This document shows positions 19,397-29,592 of a DNA stretch of 64,000 nucleotides, one piece after another; within the stretch, counting starts at the first letter, position 1, and each line of letters begins with the position of its first letter. The position numbers and the translations under genes were made by a program. The stretch covers positions 124,001 to 188,000 of the forward strand of contig JAYQIC010000003.1 of the NCBI GenBank assembly GCA_038141425.1, given 5' to 3'. The stretch comes from UBA7985 sp038141425. GTDB taxonomy: Bacteria > Pseudomonadota > Alphaproteobacteria > UBA7985. The notes beneath the pieces are model-generated. The model saw only the letters and a list, made by a program, of their open reading frames with translations, did no database searches and was not told the origin of the DNA.

Positions 19397-20352
19397 ATGG
19401 TGAAAATTGGTGTGGCAGGGCCTACGGCGCCTTTGGGCTCAAACATCTGGACGCGCTGGCCAATATCGAAGACGTCGAAGTTACAGCCGTCTTTGGCCCC
19501 AACCGGGACAAGATCGAAGGCCTGGCCACCGAGCGCGGTATTGCCACTGCCTGCGCCACTTTCGACGATTTTCTGGCCAGCGACGTCGATGCCGTCATCC
19601 TGTCCACGCCGACGCAGATGCACTGCAGCCAGTCGGTACAGGCGATGGAGGCGGGCAAGCATACCTTCGCAGAGATCCCCATGGCCGACAGCCTTGCCGA
19701 TGCCGAAAAGATGGTCGCCGCACAGGAGCGCACCGGCGTGGTCGGCATGGTCGGGCACGTGCGTCGCTTCAACCCCAGTCACCAGTACATCAAGAACCGG
19801 ATCGATGCGGGTGAATTCAACATTCAGCAGATGGACGCCCAGACCTACTTTTTCCGCCGCTCGAACCTGAACGCCAAGGGCGAGCCGCGCTCGTGGACCG
19901 ACCACCTGCTCTGGCACCACGCCTGCCACACCATCGACCTGTTCATGTACCAGACCGGGGAGATCCCCAGCGAGGTCTTCGGCCTGCAGGGCCCGGCCCA
20001 CCCGGACCTCGGTATCGCCATGGACATGACCATCGGTATGAAGACCCCCAGCGGCAAGCTCTGCACGCTGTCATTGTCGTTCAACAACGACGGTCCGTTG
20101 GGCAGTTTCTTCCGCTACATCGGTGACAGCGGCACGTATATCGCCCGCTACGACGATCTGGTCGACGGCCGCGAAAATCCGATCGACCTCAGCGGGGTGG
20201 CAGTCTCCAACAATGGGATCGAGCTGATCGACCGCGAGTTTGTCGCTGCCATCAGCGAGGGGCGCGAGCCCAACTCCAGCTTCCAGCAGGGCCTCGCGGC
20301 CATGCAGGTGATGCAAAAGCTCGAAGACCAGATGGGCGTGCTCAAGGTCTGA
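19397..20352 (+). CDS. ligC: 4-carboxy-2-hydroxymuconate-6-semialdehyde dehydrogenase, one frameshift
   Basis: A Gfo/Idh/MocA-fold oxidoreductase of about 319 residues. The N-terminus MVKIGVAG continues, after one lost G near 19423, as AYGAFGLKHLDALANIEDV. The family EIP motif (FAEIPMADSL) replaces the sugar-dehydrogenase EKP, as in LigC, and HHACHTIDLFMYQTGE is the active-site region. It oxidises the ring-cleavage product's hemiacetal to 2-pyrone-4,6-dicarboxylate (PDC) with NAD(P). It starts 1 base after the ligB stop. Confidence 0.92.
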
Positions 20353-20383
20353 GGCTCGATTGTGCTAAGCTGGGCCTTAGGCC

Positions 20384-20403
20384 AGCCCTCTGTTTAGAGG
20401 GCT
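20384..20403 (+). terminator. Hairpin AGCCCTCT / AGAGGGCT after ligC
   Basis: Perfect 8-base arms with a 4-base loop lie between ligC and the SGNH hydrolase gene. No T run follows, so it may be a processing or attenuation stem rather than a full terminator. Confidence 0.4.
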
Positions 20404-20439
20404 ACGGGGGCAGAAACCCGGCAGCAGGGAGCAGCGACA

Positions 20440-21169
20440 ATGCGGATCATGGTCTACGGCGATTCCAATTCGTGGGGTTATCTCGACGAGGAAGACGGCC
20501 TGCGCGAACCACGCCGCTTCGAGGGGCGCTGGCCGGTGGTCATGGCGCGCGCGCTGACGGGGCAGGGTGCAGAGGCTTCACCCCAAGCCGAGATCAGGCT
20601 TGGTCAGATCGGTCGAGTTGGTCGAAGAATGCCTGCCCGGGCGCACCACAGACGTCGATGACCCCTTGCGCGGCGCGTGCATGAATGGCGCGCGGCCGCT
20701 CGAAGCGCTGCTTCTTTCACACACCCCGCTCGACATGATACTGATCATGCTTGGTACCAACGACCTCAAGGTCCGCTACGGGCGCAGCCCGGCGCAGGTC
20801 GTCGGCGGCATGATGGCGCTGGCCGATACCATCGCCGGGCTGGACTACTGGCCCAATGTCGGTCCCGTAGCAAGCCGGCCGCGGCTGGCGGTGATCTGCC
20901 CGCCGGCGCTGGGCGCGAGGGCGGACCAGCCGGATTATCGTTTCCACGAAGACTGGATCGGCGGACGGGATAAATCTCTGGCTTTGCCGGAACTGGTCGC
21001 GGCGGCCTGCGAACAACGCGGTCTGGCATTCTTCGACGCTAATCAGGCGGTTGCTTCTTCCGACCGCGATCCGATCCACTGGACCCGGGAGGGCCACGGC
21101 GCCTTCGGATTGGCCATGTCAGAATGGTTGGCAGGCGCAGGCCTGCTGAGAACGACCGAAGCAAGCTGA
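20440..21169 (+). CDS. SGNH/GDSL-type hydrolase, one frameshift
   Basis: About 243 residues. Block I is GDSNSWGY (nucleophile Ser), block III is MLGTNDLK, and the catalytic Asp/His block is DPIHWTREGH. It lacks a signal peptide and so acts inside the cell on an ester or lactone-like substrate. The frame breaks near 20615, after which VELVEECLPGRTTDVDDP continues the family sequence. It is downstream of ligC on the same strand, with an 87-base gap containing a hairpin. The next pathway step after LigC is hydrolysis of the lactone PDC, and the classical hydrolase LigI is not in this window. A substitute role is possible but unproven. Confidence 0.82.
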
Positions 21170-21221
21170 GAAATGGCCCAAGAGCGGTGTTGAGCAAACC
21201 CCACAAGAGCGAGAGCGAGCC

Positions 21222-22250
21222 TCAGAGGCTGTCGAGAAAGTCCAGCAGCGCACGGTTCACGGCATCCGGGGCTTCGAGCTGGACCCAGTGACCGGCACCA
21301 TCGATCACGGTTACGCCCCGGCAATCATCGAGCAGCATATCAGCAGCGGCGTAGGCGTCGCGCCCGGGGGAGAACCGGCGGATGGTATCCAGCGCCCCGG
21401 CAATGAAGCTTGAGGGCTGGCAGATCTTCAGAACGCCGTAGTCCGGCCAGGCGTGGTAGTCTCGGTCGATATTGCGGTACCGATTGAAGGCACCGCGAAA
21501 CCCGGTCCGCTCGAAGCTCTCGACCCTGCGGGCAAAGTCGGCGCCAGACATCCACGCAAGCCTTTGCTCATCGGACGGCAGGGACAGGTGCTCCAGCATA
21601 CTCGCCCCCGCTGACAGTTGTGGCCAGCTTGCCCCTGCCTCGACGGCTGCGCCGGAAATGCTCCACAGCACTTTAGCCAATGACGCTGCCACGTCGGCTT
21701 CAAAGGCGGCCTCGGCGACGCCTTCGTCCTGAAAATAGACCTGGTAGAAGAACAGATCCCGGTCGGTGTAGTAGCGGTGCCAGAGCGCCAGCGGCGGTAA
21801 GCCCGCGCGGGGGAAGTAAGGCACGCTCAGGCCCGCAACCGCCCGCACCCGCTCGGGGTGGAACAGCGCCGTGTGCCAGACGATGGGTGCACCCCAGTCG
21901 TGGCCCACCAGCACGGCATCTTCGGCGCCCACGGCGTCGATCACCCCGACCACGTCCTGCATGAGTTCGGTCATGGCATAGGCCGAGACCGGTTCGGGGC
22001 AATCGCTACCGCCGTAGCCGCGCACATCGATGGCGCAGACCCGGAAACCGGCGGCGGCCAGCGGCAGCATCTGATCGCGCCAGCCCAGCGCCAGATCCGG
22101 CCAGCCGTGGACCAGCACCAGCAAGGGATCGCCCTCGCGCCCCGCGACCAAGGCGCTCAGCGACACGCCGTGGGCTGTCGCAATGTTCTGACGCGTGGTG
22201 TCCTGCTTGTTCAATTTACCAGCCTTGGTTCTGGCGCCCTGATCCTGCAT
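21222..22250 (-). CDS. Alpha/beta hydrolase, epoxide-hydrolase-like
   Basis: 342 residues from the ATG at 22250, which is preceded by CGGAGGC. The oxyanion motif is HGWPD, the nucleophile is the Asp of VGHDWGAPI, and the catalytic His is in GAGHWVQLEAP. The HGxPx and Asp nucleophile favour an epoxide hydrolase or haloacid-type hydrolase over an esterase. The lid contains PYFPRAGLPPLALWHRYY, typical of soluble epoxide hydrolases. It is intact, on the opposite strand to its neighbours and divergent from tcuA. Substrate unknown. Confidence 0.84.
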   Translation of the reverse strand: MQDQGARTKAGKLNKQDTTRQNIATAHGVSLSALVAGREGDPLLVLVHGWPDLALGWRDQMLPLAAAGFRVCAIDVRGYGGSDCPEPVSAYAMTELMQDVVGVIDAVGAEDAVLVGHDWGAPIVWHTALFHPERVRAVAGLSVPYFPRAGLPPLALWHRYYTDRDLFFYQVYFQDEGVAEAAFEADVAASLAKVLWSISGAAVEAGASWPQLSAGASMLEHLSLPSDEQRLAWMSGADFARRVESFERTGFRGAFNRYRNIDRDYHAWPDYGVLKICQPSSFIAGALDTIRRFSPGRDAYAAADMLLDDCRGVTVIDGAGHWVQLEAPDAVNRALLDFLDSL

Positions 22251-22332
22251 GCCTCCGGGTCCGCAGAACGGTGGCGACAGGAAACTGAAAGGCTGTTTGA
22301 CTAGGATCATCGCATAGTTTTGGGGGAAGTGC

Positions 22333-23749
22333 ATGCAGGTTGAGGTCGCTGTTCTCGGTGGGGGCAATGCCGCTTTGTGCGCCGCGATTAATGCAGCGCG
22401 CGCAGGCTGCTCAGTGCTGCTGCTGGAGAGCGCGCCCAAGCCCTGGCGCGGGGCAATTCCCGCCACACCCGCAACTTCCGTTGCATGCATCAGGCGCCGA
22501 TTGCGCCCCTGACCGATCGCTACCTCGAAGACGAGTATTTCGACGACTTGATCAAGGTCACCAAGGGCAAGACCGACGAGGTTCTGGCGCGCAAGGCGAT
22601 CCGGGAGAGCGAGGGCTGTCTGGCGTGGATGATTGATCAGGGGATTCGCTTCCAGCCGTCCTTGTCCGGCACGCTGTCGCTGTCGAGGACCAACGCGTTC
22701 TTCCTCGGCGGTGGCAAGGCGCTGGTCAACGCTCTCTATCGACAGGCCGAAGCGCTGGGGGTCGACATCCGCTACCAGAGCGAGGTCACCCATCTCGTGG
22801 TTCACGATGACCAGATCGAGGAAATCGTCTTTCAGGAACGCAGCGGCGGCGGCGACCAAGCCGGGGACGCAACATCGGTCGAGCACCGCGTGCGCCCCAA
22901 GGCCGTCGTTGCTGCTTCAGGCGGGTTTCAGGCCGATACCGACTGGCTCGAACGTGCCTGGGGGCCGGGTGCACAGAACTTCCTGATCCGCGGTACACCC
23001 TACAACCGCGGTGTCGTGCTGCGCGACTTGCTCGATCAGGGGCACAGGCCGTGGGCGACCCGACCCAGTGCCACGCCGTGGCCATCGACGGCCGGGCGCC
23101 GAAGTTCGACGGCGGCATTGCCTCGCGGCTGGACTGCGTGCCGTTTTCGGTGGTGCTGAACCAGCAGGGCCAGCGGTTTTATGACGAAGGCGAGGACGTC
23201 TGGCCCAAGCGCTACGCGATCTGGGGCCGGTTGGTCGCCGCCCAGCCCGAGCAGGTGGGCTACGTCATCATCGACAGCCGCAGCCTCAACCTGTTCATGC
23301 CTTCGCTCTACCCACCGCTGGTCGACGACAGCCTCGAAGGACTGCTGGGGCAGATGGGCCTGCCCGTGGATGCGGCGATGAAGACCATCGGCGACTTCAA
23401 CGCGGCCTGCAGCAACGATCTCAGCGGTTTCCGCCCAACCGAGCTGGATGGTCTGGCAACACGCGGGCTGGAGCCGCCGAAGACCAACTGGGCGCGGCCG
23501 ATCGTCGAGCCGCCGTTCTATGGCTACAGCCTGCGCCCCGGGGTGACCTTTACGTATCTGGGCCTGCAGGTCGACGCATCTGCGCGGGTGCAGATGGCGG
23601 ATGGCCCGGCCCGCAACCTGTGGGCGGCGGGCGAGATCATGGCCGGGAGCATCCTCGGCGAAGGCTATCTGGCCGGTTTCGGCATGACCATCGGTACCGT
23701 CTTCGGACGCACTGCAGGCGAGGAGGCCGCGCGCCATGTCCGGGGCTGA
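22333..23749 (+). CDS. tcuA: FAD-dependent tricarballylate dehydrogenase, two frameshifts
   Basis: About 472 residues. The FAD loop LGGGNAALCAAINAARAG is at the N-terminus, followed after repair near 22455 by RGGNSRHTRNFRCMH. A second break is near 23040, after which GDPTQCHAVAIDGRAPKFDGG continues. The C-terminal FAD segment is AGEIMAGSILGEGYLAGFGMTIG. The family includes fumarate-reductase-like flavoproteins; TcuA oxidises tricarballylate to cis-aconitate. The strongest support is the immediate neighbour tcuB, the known electron-accepting partner, whose start overlaps tcuA by 14 bases. The ATG at 22333 follows GGGGGAAG. Confidence 0.9.
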
Positions 23750-24851
23750 ACCTACCGCAACTCCCCTCAGCACCATCGAAGAAGCGGCGCGGCAGGTCAA
23801 CATCTGCAACGCCTGCCGCTACTGCGAGGGCTATTGCTCGGTGTTCCCGGCGATCACGTCGGCGCGCTCCTTTGCCGAGGCCGATATCGTCCAGCTCGCC
23901 AACCTCTGCCACAACTGCCGTGGCTGCTTTTACGCTTGCCAGTACGCGCCGCCGCACGAGTTCGGGCTGAACCTGCCCAAGGCACTCGCGGAAGTCCGGC
24001 AGGAAAGCTGGGAAGGACTTTGCCTTCCCGCGCGCACTGGGGCGCGGCTTCCACCGCTCCGGGGTCGCCATCGCCGTGTTCGCTGTGCTGGGTTTCGCCG
24101 GGCTGTTCGCGCTCTCCCGGTTCGTCGGCGGCCTGGGCGAGGCTGGCGGGCAGGGCTTCTACCGGCTGATGTCGCACACGGTGATGGTTTCGATCTTCAC
24201 ACCGGCGTTCGTGCTGCCACTGCTGGCGTTGGCGGTGGCGCTGGGCCGCTACTGGCGGCACGTGGGTGGGCGCTGGCCCCGGTTGGGGGAAATCACCCGC
24301 GCCCTGCATTCCGCGGCCACCATGAAGAACCTCGGCGGGGGGCACGGCGAGGGCTGTAACTTCGAAGACGAAGACCGCTACTCCAACCTACGCCGCTGGC
24401 TGCATCAGGCGGCGATGTACGGCTTTATCCTGTGCTTCCTGTCGACCAGCAGCGGCACGGTGCTGCACTACGGTTTCGACTGGCCCGCGCCCTATCCATT
24501 CTGGTCGCCGCCGAAGATTTTCGGGGTCTCGGGCGGGATCCTGCTGACGCTGGGGTGCTTCGGCCTCGCCTGGCTCAAGACCCGGCTGACCCGGCGCTGG
24601 GCGATGCACGGGTCTGGGGCGGGGAGATGGGCTTTGTGCTGCTGCTCGGCGCGGTCGGGCTTAGCGGGCTGCTGCTCTACTGGCTCGGTGGCGGGCCGTT
24701 GCTGGCCGTGCTGCTGGCGCTGCACCTTGGCACCGTTCTCGCGTTCTTCCTGCTGCTGCCCTACTCGAAGATGGCGCACGGTTTCTACCGCCTGCTGGCG
24801 CTGGTGCGCGATGAGCAGCGTCACCGAAACAACGGGCCAGAGGCGCCATGA
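23736..24851 (+). CDS. tcuB: Tricarballylate utilisation iron-sulfur/membrane protein, two frameshifts
   Basis: About 372 residues. Two Cys-rich motifs, CNACRYCEGYCSVFP and CHNCRGCFYACQY, bind 4Fe-4S clusters. They are followed by a hydrophobic C-terminal half with several membrane helices and His residues. TcuB is known to reoxidise FADH2 of TcuA and pass electrons to the membrane quinone pool. Frames break near 24010 and 24595. The stop overlaps the start of the next gene (ATGA). Confidence 0.9.
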
Positions 24852-25977
24852 CCGGCGCCGCACCCGGCGCGCCGCTCGATCCCCGGCTGTCGGCGGTCCT
24901 CAGGGACGTTGCCAAGCTCGCGCTGACGGCGCTGTTCGCGCTCTCCAGCGGCTGGGTGTTCAGTCAGTTCCGCCTGCCGGTGCCCTATATGCTCGGCTCT
25001 CTGATCGGCGTCTGGGTGCTGGGGGCTGATCCGCCCGGCCCAGCCGTGGCTGGGGGTGCCGCGCTGGTTCCACATTCCGGTGATCCTCGGGCTTGGCGTG
25101 ATCGTCGGCGGGGCCATTGGGCCGGGGTTTATCGGCTCGGTTCTGATCTGGTGGCCGACGACGCTGGTTGTGATCGTCGCCACCACCATCGCCACCAGCG
25201 ATCGGCTTTCTGGTGCTGTGGCGGCTGCGGCGCCGACCGTGGTTGCAGGCCCTGCTCAGCGCGGTTCCCGGCGGGCAGGCCGAGGTTTCGGTCATCGCCC
25301 GGGACTACGTTGACAAGGACTATGCCGTTGTCCTCTCGCACCTCGTGCGGGTGACCTTCATCTTTTTGAGCACGCCCCTGATCCTCGCGTTGGTCGAAGG
25401 ACAGGCGGCGGTCGAGCAATCCTATCAGGCGCAGGACAATCTGCCCGGGCTGTTCGAGCTGCCGCCGCGCCGGATCATCGAGTTCCTCGCCATGGCCTTC
25501 GGCAGCTACGCGCTGGCGCGGCTGATCCGCATGCCCATGCCGCACTTGCTCGGGCCGATGCTGGTATCGCTGGTGCTGAACGCGCTGGGCTGGGTCGAGA
25601 CCATCCGGCTCAATGAGTTCGTGCTGCTGGCGCAGGTCACGATCGGCGGCCAGATTGGCGCGCGGCTGAGCCGGGTGCCGTTCCGGGAGGTGGTGTCCTA
25701 CCTGATCGACGGGCTCATGGTCTCGGTGGTGACGCTGAGCATCTACACCGGTTTCGCCGTCGGGGTTGCGGTGGTGCTGGATATGCGGCTGCTGGATGCC
25801 TACATCGGCTTCGTGCCCGGGGGCCTCTATGAAGTGACGCTGCTGTCGGTGCTGTTCGGGCTGGATGTGGCCTTTGTCGCCTTTCACAACACCCTGCGGG
25901 TGGTGCTGATTTACGTCGGCCTGCCGTTCGTGCTGGCGCGGACCCAGCTCGCTGAGCGCAAGCCCGAAGGCGAGTAG
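24848..25977 (+). CDS. AbrB-family (PF05145-type) integral membrane protein, two frameshifts
   Basis: About 376 residues made of two repeated membrane halves, each with a segment like RLPVPYMLGSLIGVW and RMPMPHLLGPMLVSLVL, separated by SAVPGGQAEVSVIA and ending in GFVPGGLYEVTLLSVLFGLD. This duplicated fold is typical of the membrane family misleadingly called AbrB/ammonia monooxygenase-like, often found beside Tct/Tcu genes. It probably works as a transporter or its accessory. Frames break near 25030 and 25200. The overlap with tcuB implies co-translation, and tricarballylate or aconitate export/import is a plausible role. No biochemical function is firmly known to me. Confidence 0.82.
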
Positions 25978-26024
25978 CGCGCCTCATAGCTCCCCCGTTT
26001 ACAAGCTGCTTTTGTGGTCGAGCT

Positions 26025-27152
26025 CTAGGCTGGATCCAGCAGCTGCGCGGGCACGTAAATTTCGCCTGCCATGATCTTCTTCGCCGTCCGGATGATGCCA
26101 GCGCGGTCGAACACCGGCCCGGCGTCTTCGCCTTTGGCCGGGTCGCCGTCGCGGTAGCTCAGCGCAACCTCGATCTGACCCTTGGGGTGCTCCAGCACGA
26201 ACGGCTGGCTGCTCAGGGGGGGCCGTCGAAGCCTCGGCGACCACCGTTCCCGGGCTGGGTCGCGGCGACGGCGACGTTGATCGAGCCGGTGACGGCGTGG
26301 GTGGGGTGGCACTCCTGCGGCACGAAATAGCGGCTGGTGACGTGCCCGCCGTGGTGCGGGGCTGGCGATGCCCATCTTCGGCACGACCTTGCCGCGCGCG
26401 TCGCCCAGTCCCATGCGCTCGGAGGCGATCAGCCGCGCCGCCTCCATCCGGGCGAGCAGGTCGGGGGCGTTCAGGGTCGCCTGGTCTTCATTGCCGGTCA
26501 GACCCAGCTCTGCGGCGCGGAACCAGATCATCGGGACGGCGACGTCGATCAGGCTGACGGTGAGGCCGTCGATGTCTTCGCTGCGCTGGCCGGTCGGGAA
26601 CATGGTCCCGGTTTTGGAGCCGACAACGTCGAGGAAGTTCATCAGCACCGGGGCGGCGGTCCCGGCGACGCCGTCGATGCGGGCGTCGCCGAGGTACGAC
26701 CAGACCCCGCCGGGGGTCTGCAGCACCGCTTCCATCAGCGAGCCGGTGTTGGTGTTGCGGATGGTGATGCGCGTTTCCGGGTCACCGGCGGCGACCAGCC
26801 CCATTTCCAGCGCCGCGTGCCCGACCGCAGACAGAATATTGCCGCACGAGGGGTTGGTATCCACGAAGGCGCGGTTGAGGTCGACTTGTCCGAACAGGTA
26901 GTCGACATCCACCCCCGGCGCGTCGCTGCGCGAGAGAATGGCGGTCTTGGAGGTCACGGGCGTCGCGCCGCCGACGCCGGAAAGCTGGCTGCTGTCGACT
27001 TCTTCACTGAGCCCGTCGGTGGTCCCCAGCGCCGCCAGCAGGACCGCATCCCGGCGTGTCGGATCGGCGGGAAGATCGCGGGCGTTCCAGTAAGGCCCGG
27101 AGCTGGTGCCGCCGCGCATGAACAGCGCGGGAATGCCTTTGAGATCAGCCAT
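26025..27152 (-). CDS. PrpF-family isomerase (4-oxalomesaconate tautomerase or aconitate isomerase)
   Basis: 375 codons. The N-terminal FMRGGTSSGPYW and LSGVGGATPVTSKTAIL, and DTNPSCGNILSAVGHAALE with the conserved Cys, are PrpF/DAP-epimerase-fold hallmarks. Two compensating single-base errors (about 26350 and 26225) scramble roughly 40 residues; other frames restore HHGGHVTSRYFVPQECHPTHAVTGSINVA. GalD/LigU members tautomerise 4-oxalomesaconate, a later intermediate of the protocatechuate 4,5-route. PrpF members isomerise aconitate. The tcuAB neighbours favour aconitate and ligABC favour oxalomesaconate; sequence alone does not settle it. It is co-directional with and 33 bases downstream of the fused tctAB gene. 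Confidence 0.85.
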   Translation of the reverse strand: MADLKGIPALFMRGGTSSGPYWNARDLPADPTRRDAVLLAALGTTDGLSEEVDSSQLSGVGGATPVTSKTAILSRSDAPGVDVDYLFGQVDLNRAFVDTNPSCGNILSAVGHAALEMGLVAAGDPETRITIRNTNTGSLMEAVLQTPGGVWSYLGDARIDGVAGTAAPVLMNFLDVVGSKTGTMFPTGQRSEDIDGLTVSLIDVAVPMIWFRAAELGLTGNEDQATLNAPDLLARMEAARLIASERMGLGDARGKVVPKMGIASPAPRRARHQPLFRAAGVPPHPRRHRLDQRRRRRDPARERWSPRLRRPPLSSQPFVLEHPKGQIEVALSYRDGDPAKGEDAGPVFDRAGIIRTAKKIMAGEIYVPAQLLDPA

Positions 27153-27185
27153 AGTCGTTCATTCCTTTTTCGACTGGAGCGGGCC

Positions 27186-29435
27186 CTAAGGCACCCCGAA
27201 CATCTGTGGTTTTTTCAGGTAGGCGAGCACCGGGTCAAGCGCTTCAACGTCGCCGAACAGGCGCTTCATCCCGCCCAGTGTCAGGCTGGGGTTCACCAGA
27301 TCGGCGAGGAAGATCAGCAGCGCGACCGCAGCGGCAGCGAGCAGCAGGTTCCACCACCATCGCAGCGGGCTGTAGCTGAACAGCAGCGCCAGGCAGAACA
27401 GCGCGGTGGCGATCAGGTGCCCGAAGACCGCGATCCCGGCGACATAGCCCACCAGCCAGCCGAAGGCGAGCAGCAGCGGTCGGCGCCGCTCGTTCTCGCC
27501 CAGCGCGCGGGCGTCGGCCTCCTCGTCTTCGAGCAGCTCCTGTTCACCGCGGTGGAACAGCACCCGGCCCAGCGCCAGCAGCGCCAGCGGCAGGAACACC
27601 AGCCCGAGGAAGTGGGGCATCTGCGCATCATTGATGTTGGAGCCGAAGAAATACAGCCGCTTGCCCCAGGTGACCGGTCCCAGTGCCATGTAAGTGAAGA
27701 CCAGCACCACGCCGACGGTGAAGACGATCACCGGCAGGCGCTCGCGCCAGCTGCGTGAGATGCGCAGGCCGCTTTCTGCGTGCAGACGGGTTTCGTGGCG
27801 GTTGACCACCACACCGTAAATGATGACCAGCACGATCAGCGCGCCGATGATGGCCATCAGGATCCAGTCGATCAGCTCCATACTGCCCCGGGCGATCCGC
27901 TGCGCGGCCCAGTTGAACTTGGTCTCCATGGGCGCGGCGAGCACGAAGCCGATCAGGAACGCCGGGCGCGACCACTTGAACCGCCGCAGCAGGATGCCGA
28001 CCCCGCCCAGTGCCAGCAGCGTCAGGAACGAGTAGAACGAGGCGGATTTGCTGACTTTGAATACGGCGAAAAAGATGATCACCAGCAGGAAGGGTGCCAG
28101 CGTGGGGAAGGGGATCTTGGTCAGCCGAGAAATCGGCGCGCTCAGCCCGAAGCACAGCGCGGTGCCGATGACGTTCCCGATCATCAGCGTCCAGGCGATG
28201 AAGAAGGTGACCACCATGCCGGTGACGACCACGGTCGAGCCGGGAAAGTTGAATTCATCCAGCGGCTTGATCATGTCGAACATCGGCGGGCCTGCCTCGA
28301 TCGAGAAGATCGACAGGATGCCGAGGAAAACCGCCATGGAACCCGAGCCGGGCAGGCCGAGCAGCAGGGTGGGGACCAGCCCGCCGCCTTCCTTGGCGTT
28401 GTTGGCGCTCTCCGGCCCGATCACGCCGCGGATATCGCCGCGCCCGAAGCCGGTGACGTCTTCGCCGCGGGCGGCGACGATGGCCTTGGTCTGGCCGTAG
28501 GCGATCCAGTCAACGACCGAGCCGCCCAGACCCGGGACGATACCGACCAGCACACCGATAAAGGCGTTCCACAGGCTCAGCAGCTTGTTGTTCCACCAGT
28601 CCATGAAGCCCTGCCGCCAGCCAAGGCCGAGCTTGGCATCACCGGCGATCGAGCGGTTCTGGCGGAGCAGGTCGACGATCTCCGGGACGGCGAACAGCGA
28701 CAGGCCGATCATGGCCACGCCCAGCCCGCTGCGCAGGTAGCGCTGCCATTCCTCGATGAAGCCGTTGGGATTCTTGGCGCTGAGCGAGTGCGGGAAGATT
28801 TGCGCGCTCCAGTCGGAAACGGCGGTGATCCAGTCGTATTCCTTGCCCGTGAAGCGCACGAAGCCGTCGAGCGAGCCACTGCCGATCATACCGACGAACA
28901 GCCCCAGCCCGGCGGCAAGGAAGCCCTTGAGCAGCGACCGGCCGGATAGAATCCCGACCAGCGCGATGCCGAAGACGGCGAGCATGAACTGCGCAGGCGT
29001 GCGGATATAGGTGATGACCGAGGCGGCGAAGGCGAGGATCACCGTCAGCACAATCACCCCGAGGATGCCGCCGAACAGCGAACTGACGAAGGCAGAGGAC
29101 AGCGCCTGTGCTGCCTTGCCCTGCTTGGCCAGCGGGAAGCCGTCGAGCACGGTCGCCTGACTGGCGCTGGAGCCGGGAATACCGAGCAGGACGCTGGCGA
29201 AGGTATCGGAAGTCGGGATGACGGCAATCATGCCGATGGCGATGGCGATACCGGCGAGCGGTTCAGCCTGAAACTGCGTCAGGACAACGATCAGGATGGA
29301 CATGCCCGCGATCCCGCCCAGCCCGGGCAGGATACCCAGCGCAATCCCCATGACCACGCCGAGGCAGATGTAGAGCAGCACGCCGGGCTGAAAGATCAGC
29401 TCGAAGGCCGCAAAGAGGCTCATTACCACGTCCAT
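27186..29435 (-). CDS. Fused TctA-TctB tricarboxylate transporter permease
   Basis: An intact 749-residue protein, against about 500 for TctA alone. Residues 1-500 are TctA: LGILPGLGGIAGMSIL, DTFASVLLGIPGSSASQATV, VGIVPGLGGSVVDWIAYG and GPESANNAKEGGGLVPTLLLGLPGSG. After a further membrane segment and a linker comes a C-terminal region of about 200 residues with four hydrophobic stretches like TctB. The substrate is probably a tricarboxylate or dicarboxylate given tcuAB and TctDE around it. The cognate tctC lies just upstream in transcription, separated by an intrinsic terminator that would lower permease expression relative to the binding protein. Confidence 0.9.
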   Translation of the reverse strand: MDVVMSLFAAFELIFQPGVLLYICLGVVMGIALGILPGLGGIAGMSILIVVLTQFQAEPLAGIAIAIGMIAVIPTSDTFASVLLGIPGSSASQATVLDGFPLAKQGKAAQALSSAFVSSLFGGILGVIVLTVILAFAASVITYIRTPAQFMLAVFGIALVGILSGRSLLKGFLAAGLGLFVGMIGSGSLDGFVRFTGKEYDWITAVSDWSAQIFPHSLSAKNPNGFIEEWQRYLRSGLGVAMIGLSLFAVPEIVDLLRQNRSIAGDAKLGLGWRQGFMDWWNNKLLSLWNAFIGVLVGIVPGLGGSVVDWIAYGQTKAIVAARGEDVTGFGRGDIRGVIGPESANNAKEGGGLVPTLLLGLPGSGSMAVFLGILSIFSIEAGPPMFDMIKPLDEFNFPGSTVVVTGMVVTFFIAWTLMIGNVIGTALCFGLSAPISRLTKIPFPTLAPFLLVIIFFAVFKVSKSASFYSFLTLLALGGVGILLRRFKWSRPAFLIGFVLAAPMETKFNWAAQRIARGSMELIDWILMAIIGALIVLVIIYGVVVNRHETRLHAESGLRISRSWRERLPVIVFTVGVVLVFTYMALGPVTWGKRLYFFGSNINDAQMPHFLGLVFLPLALLALGRVLFHRGEQELLEDEEADARALGENERRRPLLLAFGWLVGYVAGIAVFGHLIATALFCLALLFSYSPLRWWWNLLLAAAAVALLIFLADLVNPSLTLGGMKRLFGDVEALDPVLAYLKKPQMFGVP

Positions 29436-29479
29436 CGTGTCAGCCTATCCCGATCCGTCGCCGGACCCAAGCCGGCGAC

Positions 29480-29525
29480 CTCTGTGCCAAGAAAAGAGGG
29501 GTCAATACCGCGATACTGACCCCTC
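29480..29525 (-). terminator. Intrinsic terminator/attenuator between tctC and the fused tctAB
   Basis: On the minus strand GAGGGGTCA pairs with TGACCCCTC (29517-29525 with 29496-29504), the stem can extend by four more pairs, and TTTTCTT follows at once. This is a textbook intrinsic terminator placed to give more binding protein than permease. Confidence 0.85.
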
Positions 29526-29592
29526 GGGAGAGAGACGGGGGCCGGACATCGCTTGCCCGGCACCCGCCATCATGTTGGGCAGCGTGGAGCGC

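Noticed and set aside
27780..28949. A 389-codon open frame on the plus strand inside the fused tctAB gene
   Set aside because: Composition is Gln/Arg/Asp/His-rich with no recognisable motif, and the opposite strand encodes an unmistakable TctA.
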